From Branchipolynoe longqiensis (Eukaryota > Annelida > Polychaeta > Phyllodocida > Polynoidae), in assembly GCA_030323885.1 (NCBI GenBank), contig CM059198.1, forward strand, positions 57,686,917-57,750,916: 64,000 bases of DNA, given 5' to 3'. The notes under the pieces are model-generated. The model made no database searches and had not been told where the DNA came from. It was given only the letters and a program-made list of their open reading frames with translations. Made by a program: the position numbers and the translations under genes. Shown one piece after another: positions 1 to 12,076 of the stretch (positions are counted from its first letter, which is position 1; every line of letters begins with the position of its first letter).

Positions 1-259
1 GCTGCATGGGTTCAAAATCTGGTTGTCAGATCCATTTTAGTTGTGTTCTGTATAATATAATTAATTATTACGCTTTCCAGTTATAAAGTCTAGAAATTCC
101 ATACTGAGTTGGGTATTATGTAATGGATGTGCGAAAAGTCTGGTGCAAAAATAGATTTGATTATCGGAATGATGGCAGCTTCAGCTCAATACTCGATATG
201 TTAAATTTATTAAATACTATAAATTTACACGTGGTCTACGGCATATTTACTCTATATCC

Positions 260-470
260 GAACCAGACGGGATGGCCGAATGAGTTAGAGCGTCCGTTTC
301 TGGTGTTGGTAGACCATGGGATCGTGGGTTCGAACCCTCGTCAAACCAATTACTTAAAAATTCATACTTGTCACTTCCTAGCCAGGTGCTCGACGTTATT
401 AGGATATGGCAAGGACTGGTTGGCTCAGTGTCAGGATACATTTACTGGGACGTAAAACATTAACAAACCA
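260..470 (+). mobile_element. S1 SINE, internally deleted
   Basis: tRNA-like head (GATGGCCGAATGAGTTAGAG, B box GGTTCGAACCC), then the body to GTGTCAGGATA, then a jump to the GGACGTAAAAC tail. Confidence 0.85.
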
Positions 471-539
471 ACAGACAACTCTATATCCTGTATAATATAT
501 CCTATATATATACATATTATAGTTGGCACTGAAATTGTT

Positions 540-1640
540 GTACTGAATAGTTACTCAATAGTTACTCAATAGTTACCTAATAGTTACTCAATAATCAATT
601 AACATGTACTGAGCAGGTCGTGAACAAGTACTGAATTGGTACTGATTAGTTAGTGAATGATTACTGAACAGGCACTGAATATACACTGAATACTTACTGA
701 ACAGTTACTGAACAGGTAGTTAGCATATATTGAACAAGCACTGAGTAAGCAATGAATAGGCACTCAGTAGGCATTGAATAGGCACTGAATAGGTACTGCA
801 TAGGCACTGAACAGACACTGAACAGGCACTACATATTATATGCATTGAATAGAAACTGAAAATCTATTGAATAGAAACTGAATATGTATTGAATAGGTTC
901 TGCACATGTATTGAATGGGTGATGGCTATGTACTGAATATGTAGTTATTAAGTAGGCCTACTAAATATGTACTGAATATGTGCTTAATAAGTAATTAATG
1001 GTTATTGAATATGTACTGAATAGAATATGAATATGTACTGAATATGTACTGATTAGGTCCTGAATAGGTACATATTATGTACTGAATATGTACTGAATAA
1101 GTCCTGAATAGGTGGTGAATAGGTACTGAATAGGTACTGAATATGTACTAAACAGGTACTGAATATATACTGAATATGTGCTGAATATGCACTTAATATG
1201 TACCTACTTCTAGTAACGTAATATGTACTTAATATGTACTTAACATCATCAATATCACGTACTTAATATGTGATCAGTAGGTACTTAATATATACTTAAT
1301 ATTGCTTAATGTGTATTTAATATGTACTTCATATGTACCGAATATACACTTCCGATATACTCAATATGTACTTAATATGTACTTCCTAGGCACTCAATAT
1401 GTTTCATAATTAACATTGAATATAGCTCTCAAAAACCGTGAATAAACACTGAATAATCGTTGGCTAAACACTGCATAACTACTCCAGACACTCTGCATAC
1501 AGGCTGCATAAACTCTGCAAAAACATAAATATTGCATACAGACTGAATGAACATTGCATAAATACTGTTTTAACACATTGCATAAACACTCCATAAACAC
1601 TGACCAGGTACACGGTAAGCATTGAACAAGTACTGACTAG
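540..1640 (+). repeat. Degenerate ~10-12 bp minisatellite (TACTGAATAGG-like)
   Basis: About 1.1 kb of loosely repeated (G)TACTGAATA(G/T)G units that change gradually to AACACTGCATA towards the right. ORFs across it are incidental. Confidence 0.8.
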
Positions 1641-1786
1641 ACACCCATTTACAGAATCCTCCAAGGTCTGCCTGCCTTGGCTCCATCTCTTCCTATTGTA
1701 TCTGAGTCTGTGAATGCCATAGTCGACTTGTCTTACAGATAGTGGCAGAGAAGCGGCGCAACGCAGAAACTGCCTGCACCCACATG

Positions 1787-1886
1787 TCCTGGCAACTGGC
1801 AACTGGCAACTGGCAACTGGCAACTGGCAACTGGCAACTGGCAACTGGCAACTGGCAACTGGCAACTGGCAACTGGCAACTGGTAA
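1787..1886 (+). repeat. (CTGGCAA)n heptamer array
   Basis: About 14 nearly perfect CTGGCAA units. Confidence 0.95.
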
Positions 1887-2370
1887 CTGGCAACTGGTCA
1901 GGGCCAGGGCCAGGGCCAGGGCCAGGGCCAGGGCCAGGGCCAGGGCCAGGGCCAGGGCCAGGGCCAGGGCCAGGGCCAGGGCCAGGGGCAGAGCCAGGGC
2001 CAGGGCCAGGGCCAGGGCAAGGGCGAGGGCCAGGGTCAGGGAAAGGAAAAGGGCTAGGGAAAGGGCCAGCGAAAGGGAAGGGGATAGGAAGCGGATAGGG
2101 AAAGGGACAGGGACAGGGATAGGGATATGGAAATGGATAGGGAAAGGGATAGGGAAAGGGATAGGGAAAGGGATAGGGAGAGTGATAGGGAAAGTGATAG
2201 GGAAAGTGATAGGGAAAGCGTTAGGGATAGGGCTAGGGATATACATATATATAGGGATAGGGATAGGGATATGGATAGGAATGTGGAAAGGGATAGGGAT
2301 GGATATGAACAAGGATATGGATAGGGACATGGAAAGGGATAGGGAAATGGAAAGGGATAGGGATAGGGAT
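1887..2370 (+). repeat. Hexamer array changing from GGGCCA to GGGAAA/GGGATA
   Basis: About 20 GGGCCA units (1898-1990), a mixed zone, then GGGATA/GGGAAA/ATGGAT units to 2370. It opens long spurious frames on both strands. Confidence 0.92.
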
Positions 2371-2664
2371 CCGGGCTTTATAAATAATGCCCGCTCTACT
2401 GGTTTTAAAAGATGGTTATATCCAATGTCAGTTCTCGTACCCCAAACGACTGGTATTAGAGCTCGTTAGTGATTAATAGGACAGTTAGTATTGGAACTGA
2501 CTAGGCTATTTATGGAGAGCATCAATATGTTCAAAAACAGCATGCTGCGATGCAGTAAATGTCCTAATTGGTGGGCCATAACCTTCGATAACTTAGACGG
2601 CAACAATTGATATCCTGAATATGAATGGCGGGTGTATGACAAGGTTTGTAATTGGAAATTTGCC
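2371..2664. other. No gene seen
   Basis: Unique-looking sequence between the hexamer array and an S1 fragment; no ORF with a recognisable product. Confidence 0.5.
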
Positions 2665-2800
2665 ACGTTGTACTGCCGTCTCCCAGTTGGGAAGCACTAT
2701 AAAGTCGCCAAGAGTGCGCGATGTATCAAGTCGGTACCCGTCCTGATATGGCCTTACATGTTGTCAGGCCGTAAAACTCCAACAACCAACCAACCGTTGG
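2665..2800 (+). mobile_element. S1 SINE, 3' part
   Basis: From CGTCTCCCAGTTGGGAAGCA through GGTACCCGTCCTGATATG to the AACAACC tail. Confidence 0.8.
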
Positions 2801-3162
2801 CCTGTCATTGAGATTCCAGCCTTTAATGCCAACAATATCTTGTTTTTGTGAAATATATAAATAGCGCAACTATCAACATGATCACGTGAATAATTCCACA
2901 CAGTTTATTTATCTGACTTGTTTTTAGATATTGCGTCATAGTACCAAGATACTGCCTCTGAAGTTGCCAAACCATTCAACTAGCATCAACAAGAAGGTTG
3001 AGAGGTAAAAACAACAACAAAACAAGCATTTATCTTTGAAATCCTACCCACTCGACATCTGGTTTGTGTTAGAGGCATACTTACAAAAGGAGGTGTAGCT
3101 TTTGAAAATCTGAGCTGCAAATGGCATGTTGGCCTCAGTAAGTCGATCACCCTCCGGCTTGA

Positions 3163-3465
3163 CCCACGCCCTCCCCCTCCACCCCCACCCTCCACAACCT
3201 CCTCCCCCTCCCCCTTCCCTCTCCCCCTTCCCCCTCCCTCTCCCCCCTCCCCCTTTCCCCTTCCCCCTTCCCCCTTCCCCCCTCCCCCATCCCCCTTCCA
3301 GCTTCCATCTTCCCCCTCCCCCCTTCCCTTCCCCTCCCCCTCCCCTCCCCTCCCCCTTCCCCTCCCCCTTCCTCTCCCCATCTCCCTCGTCCCTACCCTC
3401 CTCCCACTCCGCCTCCCTTCTCTCCTCTCTCCCCTCCTCCCACCCCGCCTTACAACACTCACTCA
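3163..3465 (+). repeat. C-rich homopyrimidine tract
   Basis: About 300 bp with almost only C and T on the + strand, for example CCCCCTCCCC and CCCTTCCCC runs. Confidence 0.92.
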
Positions 3466-3727
3466 TCCACTCACATTCACAACTCGCCTACTGCTGCCAT
3501 GTGTTGGCGCTTGCTTGCCAGCCCTATGTGCTTGGAGCAATTTCTGAAGCTATCATTCTGGAACTCATTGGGGCATAAAGCACCTAGAAAGTGGGAATTA
3601 CCGAATGTGTTGAGCACCCACTTCTCATGTTGCAGGCCATGGAAATTGAATCTCGTGGACGAGTCAAAGCAAAGGCTTTCAAATTTACACTTGTCACTAC
3701 ATCCACTGAAATGTTGCGCTACTCTCA

Positions 3728-4110
3728 TACAAAGACCCTATAATACTAAGACAGCTCACTCCCTATCTCTCCAATGTAAATTTTGCAGTGCCACCTTGTG
3801 GTGGGTTTGATTAGCCCGGCTGCTGGTTGCTGTTTCACATGTAAACACATACAATTATATTATACATGAGATAGGTAAGTATAAATACACATCAATATGA
3901 AATTTCTATGAACAAATACACATCATCATCATCAGCATCATCAGCATTGCCATCATCACACATCTGTCACATTCATGTATACATTTATGCATATAATATA
4001 GCAACTGCTTAACCAAGAGAACAGCCAGTGCACCAAGTGGTGGGTTTGATCATTCTGGTTACATAGTACAGGCTGAGTGAGCCGTCTTGCTATTATAGGG
4101 TCTTTGTCTG
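3728..4110. mobile_element. Putative MITE with ~28 bp inverted ends
   Basis: ACAAAGACCCTATAATACTA then AGACAGCTCACT at 3729-3760, and the near-complement GAGCCGTCTTGCTATTATAG then GGTCTTTGT at 4079-4108. The interior has a repeated GGTGGGTTTGAT block. Confidence 0.6.
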
Positions 4111-4572
4111 AGAGCAGCAAGGAGCAGTGGAATGAGGAAAATTAATCGTTTGCGATTGAAGTTTACCCCCCTTATTCAGGGAAATCAAACCACACATAAA
4201 TGCAACCCGAGGAATACGAAATTATATTTCTGTATGCAAAGATTAGTTTGATGGCCAACATTCCTTCTTGTATTAATCTACATTGGAGTTATAGTTGTTA
4301 TCTTCGGATGGTTAATTAAATTTATTTTTTGTTTACACAAGAAATGCAAATCACCAACTATCTGATTGCGACTCCCTGTCTATGCATGTATGGTTGTCAT
4401 GCGCAGTGTGTTGCAAATTGCCTACTGTAAATATGCAAAGAGAAATGTATGAGCAGGAATGCTTTCCCTCTGTAGAGAGCTGATGGTTATGGGACATATT
4501 ATGGTTTGCACTAAGATATTGTCACATCACTGCCCTTAACTCCCTAATTTAACTCCAGTCACCCAATTCTGG
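4111..4572. other. No gene seen
   Basis: AT-rich DNA without long ORFs or clear repeats. AAGGAGCAGTGGAATGAGGA at ~4120 recurs at 61453. Confidence 0.5.
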
Positions 4573-4920
4573 GACCAGACGGGGTGGCCCAATGAGTAGA
4601 GCTTTCGCCACCTGTTTTGGGAGATCGGGACCCATGAGTTTGTGGGCTCGAATCCTAGTTGAGTCAAACCAATGAATTAAAAATTGATACTTGTCGCTTC
4701 CTAGCCTGGCACTCAGCATTATTAGGATAGGGCAAGGACTGGTTGGCTCAGTGTCAGGATAATGTGACTGAGTGGGATATCAGGTCATGGTACTGGTGGC
4801 CTGGTTTCCCAGTGGGGCAGCACTATAAGGTTGCCATGGGTGTGAACTGTCACTAGTCGGTACCCGTCCTGATATGACCTTAAATGTTGCTAGGTCATAA
4901 AACAACAACAAACAAACAAG
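4573..4920 (+). mobile_element. S1 SINE, full length, long-variable-arm head
   Basis: The head carries an extra TTTTGGGAGATCGGGACCC segment before the B box. The tail is AACAACAACAAAC. Confidence 0.85.
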
Positions 4921-5086
4921 CAATCCAAAACAGGAGACATATTCTGAACTCATTCAGCCATCAATATTACAGTCATATATATTACAGTCCTGCAATATCA
5001 CTCGCATGACCTGTTATCACATGTTAAGCATCTTCAATTGTTGAGTTCCTAGAAAGAATTGTATTCTATAATCACATGTACCCATC

Positions 5087-5138
5087 CTGATATGACCTTA
5101 GATGTTGCTAGGACGTAAAACAACAACAAACAAAACCC
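5087..5138 (+). mobile_element. S1 SINE tail fragment
   Basis: TACCCATCCTGATATGACC through the AACAACAACAAACA tail only. Confidence 0.75.
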
Positions 5139-5375
5139 CATAAGGATATTTACCAACATTAATTAGCATTGATTCACCAGTAATAGCAATATAAGTATTC
5201 GGCACATTAAATAGACAAGGTTGTGCAATAGACCCCACACACACGTATCACATGTTATACAATATGATAATACTAATAGGCCATGTTGGAAAATATACCC
5301 CAGAGGGCAAAAGTGTATACATACCAAGATGGTACATGTGTGGTCCCCATGTGCCCAGTTCCAGTGAATGACCGA

Positions 5376-5540
5376 TGTGATGATGCGACTGAGTAGGATA
5401 TTGGGTCATGGTGCTGACAGCCTGGTATCCCAGCAGGGCAATACTTTAAAGTTGCCATGAGTGCATACTATCACAAGTTGGTACTCATCCAGTTATGACC
5501 TTTGATGTTGATAGAATGCGAAACAACAATAAACAAATAC
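5376..5540 (+). mobile_element. S1 SINE, 3' half
   Basis: Starts within GTGACTGAGTAGGATAT and runs to the tail. Confidence 0.75.
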
Positions 5541-6000
5541 AAATCTTTTTCAGTCAAGAATCGGTCCCAGTAGTAAATAGCCTTTGGTAGTTCATAGTGT
5601 CCCGGTTTCTATGCGGTCTGGTTTAAGATTAGCTACATCTATATGTCGGCCATTCTTTGAAACTAGGCACCATATATGTGGTTTCTACTTTATGATGGTG
5701 ATAATTAATTATTTCTTTTTTGGTTCTGTGTTTTAAGTGAATGACCCATGTACATCTCCAATAAACAAACATGTGTGATAGGAACTGAAGCATATAACCA
5801 CACAATACACAGGTGTAGCTTATTTACAAGTGAGGCTGTGACTCAAAGGCTTCACCACATTGATGAGTGAATATGAATGAGTAAGGTCGACACTACTATC
5901 AAGCTTGTGAGTAGCTCAAACTAAGAACCACATGGGAGTTTATCTGGTGCCGCTCATAGAAACACTTCTAGAAACTTGAAACATAGTTTGTTTTTAATCA
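5541..6000. other. No gene seen
   Basis: AT-rich sequence. The stretch at 5650-5720 (ACTAGGCACCATATATGTGG) resembles 49090-49150 (ACTGGGCACCACATAGTTGG), so it is probably a further old repeat. Confidence 0.45.
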
Positions 6001-6002
6001 CT

Positions 6003-6060
6003 CTGTAGGATATGACCTTAGATGTTGCTAGGACATAAAACAACAGCAACAAACAAAACA
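6003..6060 (+). mobile_element. S1 SINE tail fragment
   Basis: ATATGACCTTAGATGTTGCT plus the AACAACAG tail. Confidence 0.7.
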
Positions 6061-6477
6061 AAAGTTCAAACCCAGGTGTAAGAATGGTTGAGCTGGGTAA
6101 ATCTCCCATTGTGCATGTTCCATGGGAAATCTTTGCTCCGAACTATTCTAGATTCTGCTAAATCAAGTCCCTAGAGGGTGTGTGAGCCTATAGGGTTGAC
6201 GTATGTAGGATCAGGTTCTGGGGGACCTTTCAAATGGATGCATGCGGGATAGCATCATAGCATCATGGACAGGTGGGCATGGATAGGGTGATTGCTTGAG
6301 GTGAACTAGATAATCCAATCGTTAGCTCGATACTAGTCGCTTAATGGCAGGAATTGTGGGTTTGAATCCTGCTCTAGGTGCAATATTTCTCCATTGCCAT
6401 TACATCACATCACTCTCACGACATCAGCCAGAACATTCTATCCGTGAGACACCGGAAGCAGGTTTCAGAAGAACTCA

Positions 6478-6720
6478 TGAACCAGCAGCAGCCTGGTAAC
6501 CAGCAGCAGACTGTGGTAACCAGCAGCATACTGTGGTATCCAGCAGCAGACCGTAGTAACCAGCAGCAGACTGTGCTAACCAGCAGCAGATTGTGGTAAC
6601 CGGCAGCAGACTGTGGTAACCAGCAGCATACTGTGGTATCCATCACTGAAGTTGGTAACCAGCAGCAGACTGTGGTAACCGGCAACAAACTGTGGTAACC
6701 AGCAGCAACGCGTGGTAAGG
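6478..6720 (+). repeat. ~20 bp minisatellite (GTGGTAACCAGCAGCAGACT)
   Basis: About 12 units, several with GTATC in place of GTAAC. Confidence 0.9.
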
Positions 6721-6811
6721 AGCAGCATCAGGTCATGGAATGCAGGTCACGTGATCGGCTAACCTCCGCGCTCAACTCTTGCACGATGGTCGGGGCAAAG
6801 TTGTCCTCAGA

Positions 6812-6860
6812 GGTCAGAGGTCTGAGGTCTGAGGTCAGAGGTCAGAGGTCAGAGGTCGGA
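6812..6860 (+). repeat. (AGAGGTC)n short array
   Basis: About seven AGAGGTC or TGAGGTC units. Confidence 0.85.
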
Positions 6861-6978
6861 TCTACTGGAGTAGGTTCTGGTCGATGCGCCCAGATTGTCT
6901 GATGAGTAATGGAGCTTCCGGGGTCTCAGATAAATTAGATTTATTTGTATTGTTGTTGTTGGTACATTAATTAAGAAA

Positions 6979-7176
6979 ACAGGGGACATTTCAATTGCGG
7001 ACATCTTCCTCATTCCACTGCTGCTTGCCCTATCCTATCAATGCCGAGTTCCAGGCTAGTTAGCGACAAGTCATTGTTTTGACTCGGCAATGGTTCGAAC
7101 ACTGGGGTTCGATTCCCACAACCTAACCAGAACAGGAAGTGGACGCTCAACTCATTCGGCCATCACGTCTGGCGAG
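6979..7176 (-). mobile_element. S1 SINE, 5' half, diverged
   Basis: Reverse-strand head (CATTCGGCCATCACGTCTGG) and the first part of the body. Confidence 0.65.
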
Positions 7177-7298
7177 GATTACCGATACACCAAACATAAT
7201 TGTTCAATCTATTTTTTTTCTTTTTCAGAAATGCGTGTAGTGAGTCATACTTAATGGTTTGAATCGCCCAGAGCTCTGGCTGGCTTCAAAGTTTGGGA

Positions 7299-7628
7299 GA
7301 CCAGACGGGATGGCTGAATGAGTTAGAGCGTCCGTCTCCCGTGTTGGTAGATCATGGGCTCGAACCCTGGTCGAGTCAAACCAATGACTTAACAATTGAG
7401 ACTTGTTCCTTCCTAGGTTGGCGCTTGGCATTATTAGGATAGGGCAAGGGCTGGTCGGCTCAGTGTCAGGATAATGTGACTGAGTGGGATATCAGGTCAT
7501 GGTGTTGGCAGCTTGGTCTTCTAGTGGTGAAGCACTATAAAGTTGCCATGAGTGCACACTGTCACAATTCGGTACCAGTCCTGCTATGACCTTAGATGTT
7601 GCTAGGATGTAAAACAACAACAAACAAA
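7299..7628 (+). mobile_element. S1 SINE, full length
   Basis: GACCAGACGGGATGGCTGAA head to AACAACAACAAACAA tail. Confidence 0.88.
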
Positions 7629-7927
7629 GTTTGGGAGAGTGTCGGTTTGAAGACCGAGAGACCAGGGAGTGTACAACCACATCTTGCTACTGGCTTTCAT
7701 CCAAACATCTTGTTGGTTTTTTGCTTTTCCAAACAAACAATTTAAGCAAACATCAGACAAGGTGTGAAGAATATGTTGTGGCAGTGGCATCCTGGGGCGA
7801 TACAGCTTGTCTACCATATCGATCATGGAACTAAAGGAGGAGGTAGGGCGGAATGTGGCTCACTCACGGGGGTAACCAGCAAGCTTCATTCCATTAGTAT
7901 TAATACTAGCATATTTATATGCAAACA

Positions 7928-8880
7928 TTGATGATTGATTGAGGGTTGCTTTATGCAGTGTCAGCAGCATAGGCCATATTCACAGCGAGAAATGTTTGTT
8001 TTTGTTCAAACCATCGCTTTTACATGTTTAACCCTCGGGCTATTCCATCCCCGCTTAAGGCGAGCCTACGTGTTAATATAAATAATTGTTTCCATGTGAA
8101 TGTCTTGTGCCTCCTGCCGCCGGTTGTATGTCATCCTGCCAGCCTGACCCTTGACTAGCAATGCCCGAGGTGGAGAGTTCGACTCCTGACAGAGCATGGG
8201 CAGAAGGCCCTTAATTAAATAAGATTATAGAGCAATCCAAATAGCAATCTGAAGTTGACCATAGCGGTTAATAATATAAGTCTGGAGGACAGTAAAGAAT
8301 GCAAGGAACGTTCATGTCACTTCTTAGGAGCTCACCATCTTATTCTTACCTCTTACTAACAGAATGAATTGATCAATAAAACCTATGTTCTTAGTTAAAT
8401 ATAGTTCAACAGTGGAATGTATGTTATAAGCCAAATCCTCTCCCATATAATTAAGTTAAATAAGTTTGGAATTTTGACAATAAAATCCTAAATATCGGCT
8501 AAAACATCGGAGCGTGCAAAAACACCTCCGATGGGTCTGCGTCCGAACGCCCGACCTCCTATTGTTGCTAGGATAGTCACAATCGCAGTATCCAAGCAAC
8601 GCTTTACAGCAGGGAACCCGGCCTCGCAAATGTGCCAGTTGCGAGCCCACGCAAATAAGAGCAAAATGCGTGCCCACGCGAAATGTGAGCCCGCAAATAA
8701 TCGGTCTAATAGTCTCGCCCACTTCACATGTAAAAGCATACAATCAATGTGGGTCAATAGACACTCATGAATTATTAAAACTCACAATGATATAGTTTCT
8801 GTTCAAGCTAATTAAATTCTAGATGATACTATTATTCAGGGATGACATTAGTTTAAAAACCTATATGAGGTGGTACAAAC
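7928..8880 (+). repeat. S4 dispersed repeat split by a 698 bp insertion
   Basis: Left part 7928-8027 and right part 8726-8880 together match 22592-22851. ACATGT flanks the intervening 8028-8725 on both sides. Confidence 0.65.
8028..8725. mobile_element. Unidentified 698 bp insertion
   Basis: It interrupts an S4 repeat with an apparent ACATGT duplication. It begins TTAACCCTCGGG and ends CTCGCCCACTTC, with no obvious inverted repeats and no convincing ORF. Near 8120-8190 there is a B-box-like GAGTTCGACTCC. Confidence 0.5.
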
Positions 8881-9018
8881 ATATGCAAAACATGACTTGT
8901 TTCTGGTAGTCTGAGATGTGGCGAATACAATGGCAGTATTGCAATAACTAAACAAAACCAAATAATGTCCATGGAAATTGTTGGCTATATACACATATAT
9001 TTTCAGGGTACATACTTT

Positions 9019-9322
9019 TCTTGAAGACTTATAATGCCTATCATGGATAAGTCTGAATTGACTTGTTTTCAGCATTAGACAAATTGTCAATAGAAAGCCC
9101 AAGCCTACAGGTTTACCGACCCAAGGGGTTTTTGACCTCCCACACCACATAGGCATGGTATGAGAGCAACCAGCATTTGACGACATTGTAAGTTATACAC
9201 AGCAGTGGAAATCAGAATTGGTGGGGGGGGGGGGGCACGGGGAATCAAACCACCAACCTTCATATTAGGAGTCCGAGCTAGAAAAACGTCAGACACTCTA
9301 ACCACTCTGCCACAGAGAACGC
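9019..9322 (-). mobile_element. S3 SINE with Leu/Ser-like tRNA head
   Basis: The - strand head at 9322-9236 reads CTCTGTGGCAGAGTGGTTAG with a long variable arm and B-box-like GGTTTGATTCCCC. The body down to ~9019 matches 44147-44373. Confidence 0.72.
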
Positions 9323-9663
9323 CACAAATCTGATGCAGGTTAACATAGTTCTACGTTAAATCAATGTAATATATGCTCATTTTGCATTGCCTGTATGTGT
9401 GTAATCATTGAGATGGGTTATGGACATATATACGCGTTACTGGCGGTATGAGTGCAGTAGACTGTACTGACCTCTCAGGAACGGAGACATGTAGACATGT
9501 AGGCATCGATAGGGTGATTGCATAAGGGACCCTAGATAGAGTAATTATTAGGACAGTAACACTGGAATTGCAACAAATAGGCATAACTTATTTTTATAAG
9601 TCACATCCCTAGACGTCTGTCAGTATACCATCAAATTACCTATAATATTAGACAATTAGTCTA

Positions 9664-9990
9664 GTTTGTTTGTTTGTTGTTTTAAATCCTAGCAACATCT
9701 AAGGCCATATCCAGACGGGTAACCACTTGTGACAGTGACTTTATAGTGCTGTCCCACTGGGAAACCAGGTCGCTGGCACCATGACCCGATATCCCACTCC
9801 GTCACATTATCCTGACACTGAGCTAACCAGTCCTTTTCCTATCCTAATAATGCTGAGCGCCAGGCTAGGAACCGACAAGTATACATGTTTAAGTCATTGG
9901 TTTGACTGGACCAGGGTTCGAACCCACCACCCCACAATCTACCAGCACTGGAGACGGACGCTCTAACTCATTCGGCCATCCCGCCTGGTC
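9664..9990 (-). mobile_element. S1 SINE, full length
   Basis: GTTTGTTTGTTTGTTGTT tail at the left, CGGCCATCCCGCCTGGTC head at the right. Confidence 0.88.
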
Positions 9991-10054
9991 ATCAGTCTAG
10001 TAGATGGCTTTACCTGATCACGGTTTGAATATGTGTTAGCATTATTAATTGTGG

Positions 10055-10487
10055 GTATGCAGTTATTGCAATACCTCACAGAGTTTGATGTCCCTGCCCT
10101 ACAGAGTTGTAAACCACTGCCTTGTGGTACAGGTTCTTGACAGAACCAAAGGCTAAGGGAGCAAACCTCTAAACCGTGGCAGCATCAAGGGCGTTCGATG
10201 TATGGAACTCCCAAATCTCCCGACCAGCCACTGCAGGGACAAATAGTTTTGTGCCTGTCTGGACATGTTCTTGCTGGTGTGAGACCTCTATATGGTCCCT
10301 GAGAGTGTGCCGCCAGTAACTTGCAAAAGCCAGCAGCACTTCAACACTTTTGCAGGCAGCTTTCATGAAATGTGACCGACTCATGGCCATCACTGTCACA
10401 GCAGAGAGCTAAATGGAGAGCGACAGTCAAGTAATCAAAGCAGTCTTTTGTTGCATCGTGATAGAAAGCATGATGATGATGATTATT
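10055..10487 (+). mobile_element. S2 short interspersed repeat, copy 1
   Basis: It opens with ATTGCAATACCTCA, runs through CCACTGCCTTGTGGTACAGG and AAAGCCAGCAGCACTTCAAC, and ends in GCATGATGATGATGAT. Its last part matches the LINE 3' end at 51030-51146. Confidence 0.8.
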
Positions 10488-10799
10488 ACTTCAATGAACG
10501 CAACAGAGTAAATAGAATTGGCTGGCATAACAAAAGCCCGCCATACTTTACTTATAGTAAAAAATCCAAATGCCAACTGACCAGCACTTTACTATTTCGG
10601 CCAGTTGCCTTCGGTCCAGGACCACTTGCCCTACTTCTCAGCCCGCCCCGGGCTCACCAGGCTGCTCCAACAACTCTAAAGAAGCATAGAACATATCGGA
10701 ATATATATATAACGGGTAACCAACCGACAACATTAGCAATCATACTTGCATAAGTACTAGTTATACTACTCATAATGTAATTTGGTCGAGCATATTATC

Positions 10800-11210
10800 A
10801 TATGACATGTATTTAGATGGAACTAGTGCATCCCTGTATCCGCATTTGTCAGTATATCATGAGTAACCCTCACATAATAAGGTATAACATGCTTGTAAAT
10901 TACTGCAAATCATCTAAGGTTCAATGTATGTTCCAGTCAAAGAAATAGGCTTAACATGGCACCATAAGTGATCTATCTAGACTTCTAAATGGAGGTAGTG
11001 CATATCCGTATCTGCATATGTCAAAATACAAGCATTACGCCCAAGTATGTCAATATTCTAGCCGGTGGCAAGCTCTCCCTGTATGAACATTTGTGAGCAT
11101 AATACAAGTAGGCCTACCATAGTAATATAACCTATGTACCTAGATGGAGGTAGGCGATCGGTACTTGTGAGTCTATCACTAACAAGCCGAATGTCTATGT
11201 GGGATACCGG
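10800..11210 (+). repeat. Possible degenerate ~110-130 bp tandem repeat
   Basis: Loosely recurring blocks TAGATGGA.(G)TAG, TCCGTATC(T)GCAT(A/T)TGTCA and CAT.A.AAGGTATAAC. No ORF. Confidence 0.35.
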
Positions 11211-11285
11211 CATTTGTTGGTTTATTGCATAATGTACCCAACTGCATTTTCCGTTGGTGCAAAGTGTGCCGAAGTCTCTCTCAGG

Positions 11286-11612
11286 GCTAAAGTTTGTTTC
11301 TTATTGGTTTATGTCTGAGTAACATCCAAAGTCATATCAGGATGGATCCCAACTTCTGACAGTGCACACTGATGGCAACTGTATGGTGCTGCCCCACTGG
11401 GAAACCAGGTCACTGGCACCATGACCCGATCTGACACAATCACATTATTCTGACACTGCGCATATCAGTCCTTGTCCTATCCTATTAATGCCGAAGGCCA
11501 GGCTAGGTAGCGACAAGAATAATATCAATTATATAAGGCATTGCTTTCAGCTGGCTGTGATTCAAACTCCCGACCTTCCGCACTGGAAGCCTCAGCTCCA
11601 CCGATTCAGCCC
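11286..11612 (-). mobile_element. S1 SINE with alternative head
   Basis: Standard body, but the head reads as a different tRNA-like sequence (CACTGGAAGCCTCAGCTCC on the + strand). Confidence 0.7.
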
Positions 11613-11747
11613 CCGCGTCCGCTTAGTACTAATGAAATCCCAGAATGCACGGCGGTGCCTCGTCCCGGTTTGGAACCCGGGGCCCGGACTACCGAAGCCC
11701 TGTTGACGGTTTGTTTATCTGCTCTGATAGTGCCGATAACAACCTTA

Positions 11748-12076
11748 AGCTAAGCTTCCATATACGATGTATGCGGTATGCGAATGCGAATGTGAATTCG
11801 ACAAAAAATGGCAAAATATGTAAATGTACAGTGGTGCTTCCCATATGTCTGAATGCGAATGCAAACGCGAATGCGAAAGCGAATGCGGCAAGTGATTCGA
11901 CCCATGTACCGATTGGTGTGAATGGGAATGCAAATGTGTTTGCCAGAGGAAACGACAGGAACGTTGACTTGCCTTAACAAATTTGTAGGAAGTATGACCG
12001 AAGGTCGCATCGGTATCTATGCAGCATGCCGCATTCGCATTTGCGTGTTGCATACCGTATACATGGAATCTCAGCT
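11748..12076. mobile_element. TTA-MITE e (GCGAATGC-rich)
   Basis: Ends AGCTAAGCTTCCATATACG and CGTATACATGGAATCTCAGCT match with a few differences and are flanked by TTA. The interior carries GAATGCGAATGC repeats. Confidence 0.78.

Noticed and set aside
1479..2330. 283-codon frame on the - strand and several frames on the + strand
   Set aside because: They run through the hexamer and heptamer arrays and encode only Ala-Leu, Pro-Gly or Arg-Asp dipeptide-like repeats.
2986..3578. Pro-rich and Gly/Glu-rich frames of 140-158 codons
   Set aside because: A homopyrimidine tract read in several frames; no domain.
6478..6720. CRISPR-like array of ~20 bp repeats
   Set aside because: Units are directly adjacent with no spacers; a eukaryotic minisatellite.
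6812..6860. Nuclear-receptor half-site (AGGTCA) cluster
   Set aside because: The units belong to a simple AGAGGTC tandem repeat; no gene nearby to regulate.
10169..10399. 76-codon frame, also seen at 15014-15238 on the same strand
   Set aside because: Lies antisense inside the S2 repeats; similarity between copies is at DNA level and the frame is broken in other copies.
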